Source: an uncultured Ruminococcus sp. (GTDB lineage Bacteria > Bacillota > Clostridia > Oscillospirales > Ruminococcaceae). Taken from it: a stretch of 64,000 bases of DNA. The translations under genes and the position numbers were made by a program. The stretch lies in assembly GCA_947176345.1 (NCBI GenBank), contig CAMWQI010000002.1:1-64000 (forward strand), written 5' to 3'. Shown in pieces: positions 52,229 to 59,757 of the stretch (its first letter is position 1; every line of letters begins with the position of its first letter). The notes under the pieces were generated by a model. That model saw nothing but the letters and a program-made list of their open reading frames with translations, did not search any database and was not told the DNA's origin.

Positions 52229-52975
52229 ATGGCAAAGAAAAAAGTTCTCAATGTCGGAAAGATTATGGTGCTTTCCGGTGCAGTAATAATACTGATACTT
52301 GTTGCGTTGTGGTGTGGAAGTCTGCTGAAACTTACCCACGAACAGAAAAATTTTGACCCTAATGCAGTTACTACACAGTCCACAATATCCGTGAATGTAA
52401 TAGTACCACCTACTACAACTACTGTTACCGTAGCTACTGAACCCCCACAAGCAACAACCATTACAGAACCCCCTACAGATGAAAATGTTACATCTGAACT
52501 TACAGTAAAAGGCAACGGAGAATTTCAGGAGTATATTATAAAGCTTGCTAATCCGGCACTTGACATTCATTCTGAACCGTCATACAGTAGTATGATTACA
52601 GGAAGTATAACCGACAGGGGAAGTTATACAATCACTAAAGAAACTATTGACGACGACGGCAATAAATGGGGTCTTGTTGATATTGAAACGTCTTTCGGCT
52701 GGATAAACCTCATGGACGCAAGAAAAGCTGACCCGAATGATGTGGGCAGTGCAACGGAAAGTACTACCGAAAACAACAGTAATACTGATGATACTTTACA
52801 TAACAATAACAGCTATGGCGGTGACGGAAATCTTACCGGCGTTGATGCCGACGGCGATGGTTGGGACGATGGCTGGAATCCGGACGCATGGTGCATAATC
52901 TGTGGTTATGACTCATACTGGAATAATGAAGATAGTTGTTATTACTGCTCACAGGGACACGCATGGAATTATTAA
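52229..52975 (+). CDS. Membrane-anchored SH3b-like protein with Cys-pair C-terminus
   Basis: N-terminal TM; Thr/Pro linker; LDIHSEPSYSSMITGSITDRGSYTI...WGLVDIETSFGWINL; CIICGYDSYWNNEDSCYYCSQGH. Confidence 0.7.
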   Translation: MAKKKVLNVGKIMVLSGAVIILILVALWCGSLLKLTHEQKNFDPNAVTTQSTISVNVIVPPTTTTVTVATEPPQATTITEPPTDENVTSELTVKGNGEFQEYIIKLANPALDIHSEPSYSSMITGSITDRGSYTITKETIDDDGNKWGLVDIETSFGWINLMDARKADPNDVGSATESTTENNSNTDDTLHNNNSYGGDGNLTGVDADGDGWDDGWNPDAWCIICGYDSYWNNEDSCYYCSQGHAWNY

Positions 52976-53109
52976 TTTAATGTTTAAAGCTGATAACTTC
53001 TGCAATTATGTAGTAGTTATCAGCTTTTTATGATATTTTTTGGATTTGGCGTGTTATATTACAACAACAAAATCTTCAAATATATCTGTATATGAAATAT
53101 TACCTTATA

Positions 53110-53139
53110 AAAATGGACGTTCCTAAGAACGTCCATTTT
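53110..53139 (-). terminator. Probable original tRNA-Thr terminator displaced by the element
   Basis: AAAATGGACGTTC-CTAA-GAACGTCCATTTT directly distal to the displaced tRNA 3' end. Confidence 0.65.
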
Positions 53140-53186
53140 GTTGGAGCTGATGATCGGACTTGAACCGACGACCTACGCCTTACCAA
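53140..53186 (-). repeat. Distal att site (displaced tRNA-Thr 3' half)
   Basis: gttggagctgatgatcggacttgaaccgacgacctacgccttaccaa identical to 61115..61161. Confidence 0.93.
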
Positions 53187-53302
53187 AGTGTATACAAGCA
53201 TTCTGATAATGTATATTAGCCCTTTTCCCTATACTTAATAGATGATTTATTTTCATTTTTTGAAATAATAAGAACTAAATAAAGTACAAAAACTATTGTA
53301 CA

Positions 53303-53331
53303 TTGACTTTAACTTCCTTTCATGATATAAT
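53303..53331 (+). promoter_or_regulatory. Consensus-like sigma-A promoter for the Mor cassette
   Basis: TTGACT - 17 bp - TATAAT. Confidence 0.75.
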
Positions 53332-53338
53332 TATAGTA

Positions 53339-53399
53339 TACTCCGGATATATCAATAAAAATTCAAAAGTGTAGCCGATAGTTCAATAAATCCGGAGTA
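53339..53399. promoter_or_regulatory. Dyad just downstream of the Mor-cassette promoter
   Basis: TACTCCGGAT (53339..53348) and ATCCGGAGTA (53390..53399), perfect 10-bp arms. Confidence 0.5.
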
Positions 53400-53476
53400 C
53401 AGATTTTTAAGAACTTTTTAAATGCTATTATAATATCATTTTAAGGGTATTTAAATATGGATTGTGGAGTTAAGAA

Positions 53477-53764
53477 ATGGATAAAAATATAATTCTTAAA
53501 TCTGATAATAATATAGTTATTGAGCTTGTTGACAATTTCGGGTTGGAAACTGCATACAAGTTTATTGAAATATTCGGCGGAAGTCAAATATACATTCCAA
53601 AAATTGACAATATTTCAAGAGAATACAGAGACAGTGAAATATATAAAGACTATATAGACGGATTAAGTTACAAAAAATTAGTAATCAAATATAAACTCAG
53701 TGAAAAGACAATAAGAGTTATTGTAAACTCCGAGACAGAAAAAAGAAAGTCAATCAAAAGATGA
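53477..53764 (+). CDS. Mor transcription activator family protein (Mu Mor/C-like)
   Basis: FGGSQIYIPKIDNISREYRDSEIYKDYIDGLSYKKLVIKYKLSEKTIRVIV matches Mor family layout (IYIPK..., HTH with LSEKTI). Confidence 0.75.
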   Translation: MDKNIILKSDNNIVIELVDNFGLETAYKFIEIFGGSQIYIPKIDNISREYRDSEIYKDYIDGLSYKKLVIKYKLSEKTIRVIVNSETEKRKSIKR

Positions 53765-53807
53765 ACGGAAACACGGAGCAGGTACAGAATTAAGGACGGT
53801 GAATATT

Positions 53808-54137
53808 ATGAATATTGAAAAAATTCAGAATGATATTAAAAACAGCAGTTTCTTTCATATGAACGGCACAATATTAAGGACGTTGAATGTCATTGAAAAC
53901 AGCCGATGCGGATTGTCAAGCCTTGAATTTGTTTTCAGACAGACAACCGACCACAATTTATTTATTGAAAGTATTCGCTACTTATACGAAAGCGGATATA
54001 TAAGGCTTACAGACTGTAACAGCGGAAATCCTGTTGACCTGAAAGAAGATAAATTCAGAAATACTGAAACAGCACTTACAGCAAAGGGGATTCAGGTATT
54101 AAGAGGAATTATTGAAGATAACTGCATAGACGTGTGA
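53808..54137 (+). CDS. Phage winged-helix-like protein (Mu-like gene-block type)
   Basis: ILRTLNVIENSRCGLSSLEFVF...ESIRYLYESGYIRL...ALTAKGIQVLRGIIEDNCID. Confidence 0.55.
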   Translation: MNIEKIQNDIKNSSFFHMNGTILRTLNVIENSRCGLSSLEFVFRQTTDHNLFIESIRYLYESGYIRLTDCNSGNPVDLKEDKFRNTETALTAKGIQVLRGIIEDNCIDV

Positions 54138-54150
54138 CAGGGGGAACGAT

Positions 54151-54714
54151 ATGGGAAAGCATACAAGAAAACATTATGCCATTGACAAATTACCGCCTGA
54201 AATCAAGGGAACTGTTGACGAAATGATTAAAGCTGATTTTACATACCGTGAAATAGTAGAGTATATCAAAGAATCCGGAAACAGTGTGTCAATTTCAGCA
54301 GTGCAGAGATACGCCGCCAATTTAATGCAGTCAATACAGAGTATCAGAATGACACAGGCAAATTTCAGGGCAATCATGGACGAAACGGAAAACTATAACC
54401 ACATTGATTTTACAGAACCGCTTACACGTTTGCTATGCGGTCAGCTTCTTGAACAGATTAACAACCTTTCGGGCGAACAGTTACAGGAAATCGGAATAGA
54501 TGCTATCATAAAAAATACTATTGCTTTAACAAGAGCCGTCGCATACAAAAGAAATATTGAAATAAAAAATAAATCCATACTTGAAAACGGTCAAGATGAA
54601 TTTATGTCAACACTATTTGAAATAATGTCAGAAGATAATCCGAAACTTTACAGAGAACTAAAAAAATTCATAAAAAACCAGCAGAAAGAGTTAAACTGCA
54701 AGCCGTCTGAATAA
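54151..54714 (+). CDS. DUF3486-like phage protein (Mu gp27-like, putative small terminase)
   Basis: HYAIDKLPPEIKGTVDEMIKADFTYREIVEYIKESGNSVSISAVQRYAANL matches DUF3486 N-terminal HTH pattern. Confidence 0.65.
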   Translation: MGKHTRKHYAIDKLPPEIKGTVDEMIKADFTYREIVEYIKESGNSVSISAVQRYAANLMQSIQSIRMTQANFRAIMDETENYNHIDFTEPLTRLLCGQLLEQINNLSGEQLQEIGIDAIIKNTIALTRAVAYKRNIEIKNKSILENGQDEFMSTLFEIMSEDNPKLYRELKKFIKNQQKELNCKPSE

Positions 54715-54732
54715 TTTCAGACGGTCTTTTTT
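54702..54732 (+). terminator. Terminator of the Mor-wHTH-DUF3486 operon
   Basis: CCGTCTGAA-TAA-TTTCAGACGG-TCTTTTTT overlapping the stop codon. Confidence 0.8.
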
Positions 54733-54847
54733 ATTGCCTGAATGCCTTTAGAATTTTTCTGAAAACCTGCTTTTATTGTCAATAAGCGTATTGTCCCACA
54801 GAATCCCACTTTTATTTTAGCAGATATTTTCCCACCAAAATAACCGG

Positions 54848-54896
54848 ACGGAGCAGGGCGACAATCAAAATGTTTATTTAAATTCACCTGCTCCGT
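54848..54896. repeat. Inverted repeat ACGGAGCAGG...CCTGCTCCGT
   Basis: Perfect 10-bp arms at 54848..54857 and 54887..54896. Confidence 0.6.
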
Positions 54897-55107
54897 GTTT
54901 GTTGGGCGTGCATCACAAAGCAAGCACGGCAGTCAGAGCGAGAGCCAAGCAAGGCACTAACACACTTTTATGTAACTATCAGTAAGAAAAATTCTAACTT
55001 TGGAATTGCTCCGGAATGATTTTTTATTTCTGAAAAGTGTATATCACAAAAGTGCTAAACGCAAAAAAGCGTATATCAAGTATCTTAAAAATTGAAAGTG
55101 GGAAAAA

Positions 55108-55340
55108 ATCCGCCCGACGATATGCAGAACGGAAACAGAAATACTCTTGCTTATCCTGCTCCGGAGAGAGTTTTTTATTTTTTGTTTCTAAAAATAGTGA
55201 ACTTTTGTTACTTTTGCTTTTTAAGCCTTTGAATTTGCCTGTTTCAAGGCATTTTTTGCGGTTCAATAGTGATTGTAACTATTGTGAACTGCATTGAACT
55301 GTAGTGAACTTTTGCAAAAAATATCCGCCCGACGATATGC
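55108..55340 (+). repeat. 18-bp direct repeat ATCCGCCCGACGATATGC, two copies
   Basis: Exact copies at 55108..55125 and 55323..55340. Confidence 0.9.
55154..55312 (+). repeat. Left arm of long inverted repeat with TGAACT iterons
   Basis: CCTGCTCC..GTGAACTTTTGTTACTTTTGCTT..TTGAATTTGCCTGTTTCAAGGC..GTTCAATAGT.. TTGTGAACTGCATTGAACTGTAGTGAAC; reverse complement recurs at 59493..59638. Confidence 0.88.
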
Positions 55341-55361
55341 CGGACGGATTTCTTTTATTTG

Positions 55362-55793
55362 TTATGCTGTCTTGTTTTTTTCTGTGAGTTCGGCAATAAG
55401 CGTGATAACTTTTGCCTTATCGGCTAATGTCATACTTTGAAAAGCATTGAGAACCTGTTCTGCCGTCTCATCAATAGTATTATTTCTTAATATTGCAGTA
55501 TTTATGTTGGAGCTATTCTCAACATTTCCGTTTACTATGTTACTTCCAGTTATTGCAGTGTTATTATTTGTTTGTACTTTGAGATTGTTGGTGCGTCCTA
55601 AAAGATAATCAACAGAAACATCAAGATAATCTGCTATTTTTCCCATAATCTCAACAGAGGGCGTATAATCACGTTTTTCCAAATCATATATAAAACCTTT
55701 GCGAATAACACAATCTTCAAGTAATTTAGAAACAGGGACTTTTTTTGTTTTGCATTCGTCTTTGATGTTTTGTGCGATTTGTGCATTATTCAT
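55362..55793 (-). CDS. XRE/Cro-CI family regulator (candidate element master repressor)
   Basis: HTH: KVPVSKLLEDCVIRKGFIYDLEKRDYTPSVEIMGKIADYLDVSVDYLLGRTN. Confidence 0.88.
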   Translation of the reverse strand: MNNAQIAQNIKDECKTKKVPVSKLLEDCVIRKGFIYDLEKRDYTPSVEIMGKIADYLDVSVDYLLGRTNNLKVQTNNNTAITGSNIVNGNVENSSNINTAILRNNTIDETAEQVLNAFQSMTLADKAKVITLIAELTEKNKTA

Positions 55794-55853
55794 AACTACA
55801 CCTCCTAAACGTTGTGTAAATACACGAATTTACGAAAATTTGCTTGAATTAAC

Positions 55854-55882
55854 TTGACTTTTCGTAAATAAGCGTATATACT
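55854..55882 (+). promoter_or_regulatory. Promoter of the rightward xre-primase operon with overlapping operator-like repeats
   Basis: TTGACT - 17 bp - TATACT; TTTACGAAAA (upstream) and TTTTCGTAAA (in spacer) form a dyad. Confidence 0.7.
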
Positions 55883-55981
55883 GTAATTGTAACCGGCAAG
55901 GCTACATCTTTATTTTAGTATACCATAAGGCACGCTAAAAGTCAAGCATCTTGAAAATAAAATAGAAAGAGGTGAATAAAA

Positions 55982-56197
55982 ATGTCAATTGGTAAAGCCA
56001 TTAAATCTGAAAGACAGAAGCACAACATGACACAGGCAGAATTATCGGATGCGATAGCCGTCAATCGTGTAACGCTTGCAAGATATGAGAACGGAACAAA
56101 AAAGCCGTCACTTGATACGCTGATTGCCTTAGCGGACGTTCTGGATTGTTCGCTTGATGGACTTTTAGGCAGATACCAATATATCAGAAAGGACTGA
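55982..56197 (+). CDS. XRE family regulator
   Basis: HTH: MTQAELSDAIAVNRVTLARYENGTKKPSLDTLIALADVLDCSLDGLLG. Confidence 0.93.
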   Translation: MSIGKAIKSERQKHNMTQAELSDAIAVNRVTLARYENGTKKPSLDTLIALADVLDCSLDGLLGRYQYIRKD

Positions 56198-56401
56198 CAG
56201 CGGGAACACAAAGAAACCACTAAACGTTTGAGAACTGAAATTTTTTAAAAATAATGTACAAATAAAGGACAATTTTCTTTTTTCGGTAGCAGAACGGTAA
56301 GTGTGAGAGTGACACAAGCTGAAACAAAATATTGTACCAAAATAGCAATAAAACAACAAAAAGTTGTATATTTACAACACTAACTGAAAGGAGTGATTAA
56401 A

Positions 56402-56812
56402 GTGAAATTCAAAGACGAATACCACGAAATTTTATTCTGGATAATCATGCAGAAAATGAACTGTAATGATGTGTACAGTCAGTCTGTTGCTTATTTGATT
56501 GCCCTTGACGATGTATGCAGAAATCACATTGAAGAAATATTCGACTTCAAGGAAAACCTTATCAGGCGTGAAAGTCTTCACAAAGGCTGGCAGACTGGAA
56601 CAAGCAAGAAAACAACCCGTTTAACATTCAATCTTTGGAATGGTTGTTGCACTGATGGCGAAATCTATACGGACAAAAATGGCGACAAGAACTATTTACC
56701 GAGCGGACGTTATTCAGTATCAGACATTTTCTGTTGTTCCTATGCTCCGTACTACTGGGAAGCCGTGAAAATCCGTTATCCAGAGTACGCCGACACAGAC
56801 GAATGGGAATAA
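56402..56812 (+). CDS. DUF6075-like protein
   Basis: KDEYHEILFW...VAYLIALDDVCRNHIEEIFDFKENLIRRESLHKGWQTGTSKKTTRLTFNLWNG; GTG start after aaaggag. Confidence 0.6.
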   Translation: MKFKDEYHEILFWIIMQKMNCNDVYSQSVAYLIALDDVCRNHIEEIFDFKENLIRRESLHKGWQTGTSKKTTRLTFNLWNGCCTDGEIYTDKNGDKNYLPSGRYSVSDIFCCSYAPYYWEAVKIRYPEYADTDEWE

Positions 56813-56833
56813 AAAAAGAATGGTGGTGAGAAT

Positions 56834-57103
56834 ATGACGGAGCAGGAAGAAGATTTTATGAAATATCTGCTTGACAATCCACAAGAGTATTTTTGTGATG
56901 ACGTTGCAAGAGAGTTTCTTTATGATTATTTTGAAGAAGATAAAGACTGCATTTTTGATGAGTACCATTGTAAAGAGTGTAGCTATTATCCGGATTGTCG
57001 TTATAATGAAGATTGTGCAGAAGCAGAATGGGAGTTACAGCAACAGTTCATGAACATTGAAGCAAATCAGCAAAAAAAATATATTAACAGCAGGCATATT
57101 TAA
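56834..57103 (+). CDS. Small acidic Cys-containing hypothetical protein
   Basis: ORF with CKECSYYPDCRYNEDC; in line with primase operon. Confidence 0.55.
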   Translation: MTEQEEDFMKYLLDNPQEYFCDDVAREFLYDYFEEDKDCIFDEYHCKECSYYPDCRYNEDCAEAEWELQQQFMNIEANQQKKYINSRHI

Positions 57104-57141
57104 ATATGTGTCTGCTGTTTATTTTAGGAGGAAAAAAGAAA

Positions 57142-59487
57142 TTGAACGAAATAAAAGAAAAAATCAAGACTTTTCTGCCTGAATACGTGCAGGAAATTAC
57201 AAAGAAATCAAGCGGAAAAAATCAGTATATATGCCCGTTCTGCAACAGCGGTACAGGTAACAACCATTCCGGAGCGTTTACAGTTTATCCGGATAGTAAC
57301 ACATATTTCTGTTTTGCCTGTCAGCAGTCCGGTGATATTTTCAGCCTGTACGGAGCAATGAACAATATCAGCGATTTCAAGAACGTTCTGAATGAACTGT
57401 CACGCAAATACGGCATAGCTACAGTAACCGAAAGCAAGGACTATACAAAATTCTTTGCATTTGCAGAAAGTAACCTTTACAAAACAGATTATCTCACAAA
57501 ACGTGGAATTTCCATGGAAATGCAAAGAAATTTCCGTTGTGGTTACGTACCGGAATACAAGTATCAGGAAGACAAATCAACGCCGGCTGTGATAATTCCG
57601 ACATCTGACACGTCTTTCATGTGGAGAAGTACCACCGAAAACATCAAGCAGAAACGTGGAATTACACGTCTCCTGAATGCCGTTGCACTGAAAGACAGAT
57701 ATTGTTTTGTTGTTGAGGGGGAAATTGACTGCATGAGCGTTGTGGAATGCGGTTTTTCGTGTATCGGTTTAGGGTCAACAAGCAATATCAGAAAAATATT
57801 TGATTATGACACGTCAAAGACCGTTTTAATAATCGCTATGGACAATGACGGAGCAGGTCAGAAAGCTACAAACGAACTTGAAAAACTCTGCATCACACAC
57901 AGAACGGCTTTTATTACAGCTAATCCGGATGTGTGGAGCGGTTGCAAGGACGCTAACGAATTACTTATAAGCGACCGCAAAAGGCTTACAGAGAACTTAA
58001 AGAGCCTTGTTGCACGTGCGGAAAATTTTGACCGTGCAGAATTTCTGAATAAAATTTCAAGAGCAGATGAGACGGAAAAATGGGGTATTCCGGAAAGTTT
58101 CGACAGCCTGAAAAAGCCTGTTCCGTTCCCGATGCAGAGCTTACCGCCGTTACTCCGTGATTATCTGCAAGCAGTATCAGATTATGTACAAGTTGTGCCG
58201 GAAATGTCAGTATTGCCGTTGCTGTCGGTACTTGCTTTATGCGTACAGGGAAAAGCACTGATAAAACACGCCGGAAACAGCCACACAGAGCCATTGAACC
58301 TCTATACAATCACGATAGCCGCACCGGGTGAAAGAAAATCCGGAAGCCTTAAAGAATTTATGCGACCTGTAGAAGAATTTCAGGAAAAATATAATAAAAT
58401 ACACGCTCCGGAAGTCGAGGAATACAAGACGGAGCGTGCATATTTGGAGAATAAAAGAGCAAAGGCACTGAAAGCAGATTTGCAGGCGGCAAAAACCTAT
58501 ACAAAACAGCTTGCAAGCCTTGAAAAAAAGTATGAATTAGTATTGAATGCCAGTGATGCAACGCCAGAAGCACTTGCAATGGAAATATACAGGCAGGGCG
58601 GCAAGATTGGCATCATAGACGACGAGGGCAGTGTATTTGATGTTTTAAGTGGTATTTATTCAAACGGTCAGGCGAATATTAACATCTTTCTGAAAGCCTA
58701 TGACGGTGCAAATTACACCATTCTGAGACGTACCAAAGAAAATATTGAATTGAAAAAACCATTGCTTACTATGGGACTAATGGTACAGCCGGAACACTTT
58801 ACAGATGCTATGAACAACAGGCAGTTTGTAGGACGTGGATTTATTCACCGCTTTTTGTTTTCGTTTCCTGAAAGCAGAGCAGGATATTTGAAAATGAGCA
58901 GTCCAGATGTACCGCCAAAGCTTCAGAAGCAGTACAGCGACTTAATAAACCGTCTGCTTCGTTTGCCGTCAACGCCTGATATACCTGTTATAGTGTGCGA
59001 CAAAGAAGCAGAATTGTTATTTTCTGATTATCACGACCACTTGCAAAAGGAAATCAGGGACGGTGGAACGTTCGAGAACCTGAAAGAATGGGCATCAAAA
59101 CAATTCGGCAGAGTATTGAGAATAGCCGGTATCTTTCATTTATGCGAACACGAACCGGCAGAACGTCTTACAGGTCAGACCGCCATTAATTCAATAGCAA
59201 TAGCGACATGGGCGGAAAATCATGCTTTGAATGCGTTGTCTGGCACTGCATCAGAGCCGACAGAAATAAGAAACGCTAAATACATACTGAAAAAATTAAA
59301 AAAAGCTGAAAAAGATATGCTGTCAAAACACGAATTACTTGTTTTATGTCGTCCGCTTTTAACAGCAGATTGTATTGAACCGCTAAACCTTTTAGAAGAT
59401 ATGAATTATATAAAGCGTGAAAAAGTTTTCCGTGCCAATGGTGGAAATCCAAAAGAAACTATTAAAATCAATCCGCTGATATTTTAG
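57142..59487 (+). CDS. CHC2 zinc-finger/Toprim primase fused to DUF3987-like helicase domain
   Basis: YICPFCNSGTGNNHSGAFTVYPDSNTYFCFACQQSGD; Toprim CFVVEGEIDCMSV and LIIAMDNDGAG; ITIAAPGERKSGS P-loop-like; TTG 57142 preceded by AGGAGG. Confidence 0.85.
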   Translation: MNEIKEKIKTFLPEYVQEITKKSSGKNQYICPFCNSGTGNNHSGAFTVYPDSNTYFCFACQQSGDIFSLYGAMNNISDFKNVLNELSRKYGIATVTESKDYTKFFAFAESNLYKTDYLTKRGISMEMQRNFRCGYVPEYKYQEDKSTPAVIIPTSDTSFMWRSTTENIKQKRGITRLLNAVALKDRYCFVVEGEIDCMSVVECGFSCIGLGSTSNIRKIFDYDTSKTVLIIAMDNDGAGQKATNELEKLCITHRTAFITANPDVWSGCKDANELLISDRKRLTENLKSLVARAENFDRAEFLNKISRADETEKWGIPESFDSLKKPVPFPMQSLPPLLRDYLQAVSDYVQVVPEMSVLPLLSVLALCVQGKALIKHAGNSHTEPLNLYTITIAAPGERKSGSLKEFMRPVEEFQEKYNKIHAPEVEEYKTERAYLENKRAKALKADLQAAKTYTKQLASLEKKYELVLNASDATPEALAMEIYRQGGKIGIIDDEGSVFDVLSGIYSNGQANINIFLKAYDGANYTILRRTKENIELKKPLLTMGLMVQPEHFTDAMNNRQFVGRGFIHRFLFSFPESRAGYLKMSSPDVPPKLQKQYSDLINRLLRLPSTPDIPVIVCDKEAELLFSDYHDHLQKEIRDGGTFENLKEWASKQFGRVLRIAGIFHLCEHEPAERLTGQTAINSIAIATWAENHALNALSGTASEPTEIRNAKYILKKLKKAEKDMLSKHELLVLCRPLLTADCIEPLNLLEDMNYIKREKVFRANGGNPKETIKINPLIF

Positions 59488-59492
59488 CCAAT

Positions 59493-59638
59493 TGTTCACA
59501 ACAGTTCAATGCAGTTCACAACGGTTACAACAACTATTGAACTGCAAAAGCTGCCTTAAAACAGGCAAATTCAACATTAAAATAAGCAAAAGTAACAAAA
59601 GTTCATAATTTTCAGAAAAAAAATTCTGGAGCAGGTAG
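59493..59638 (-). repeat. Right arm of long inverted repeat with TGAACT iterons
   Basis: Reverse complement of 55154..55312, high similarity over ~115-150 bp. Confidence 0.88.
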
Positions 59639-59641
59639 AAA

Positions 59642-59677
59642 AAACGCCGTCCGGTTTAGGTAGGTGGGCGGCATTTT
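59642..59677 (+). terminator. Terminator downstream of primase
   Basis: GCCGTCC-N13-GGGCGGC hairpin (one G-U) followed by ATTTTT. Confidence 0.65.
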
Positions 59678-59757
59678 TCAGGAATATGGTATAGCTTAAT
59701 TCCACTTATGATTATACCATATTCCCACAAAAAAATCAAGGGGGGAATTTTTAAATA

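Noticed and set aside
53140-53230. Second functional tRNA-Thr gene
   Set aside because: Only the 3' half from the anticodon loop is present; upstream sequence cannot complete a cloverleaf
57106-57141. ATG at 57106 as primase start
   Set aside because: The TTG at 57142 has a strong AGGAGG at proper spacing and starts the conserved region; the upstream extension (MCLLFILGGKKK) covers the RBS itself
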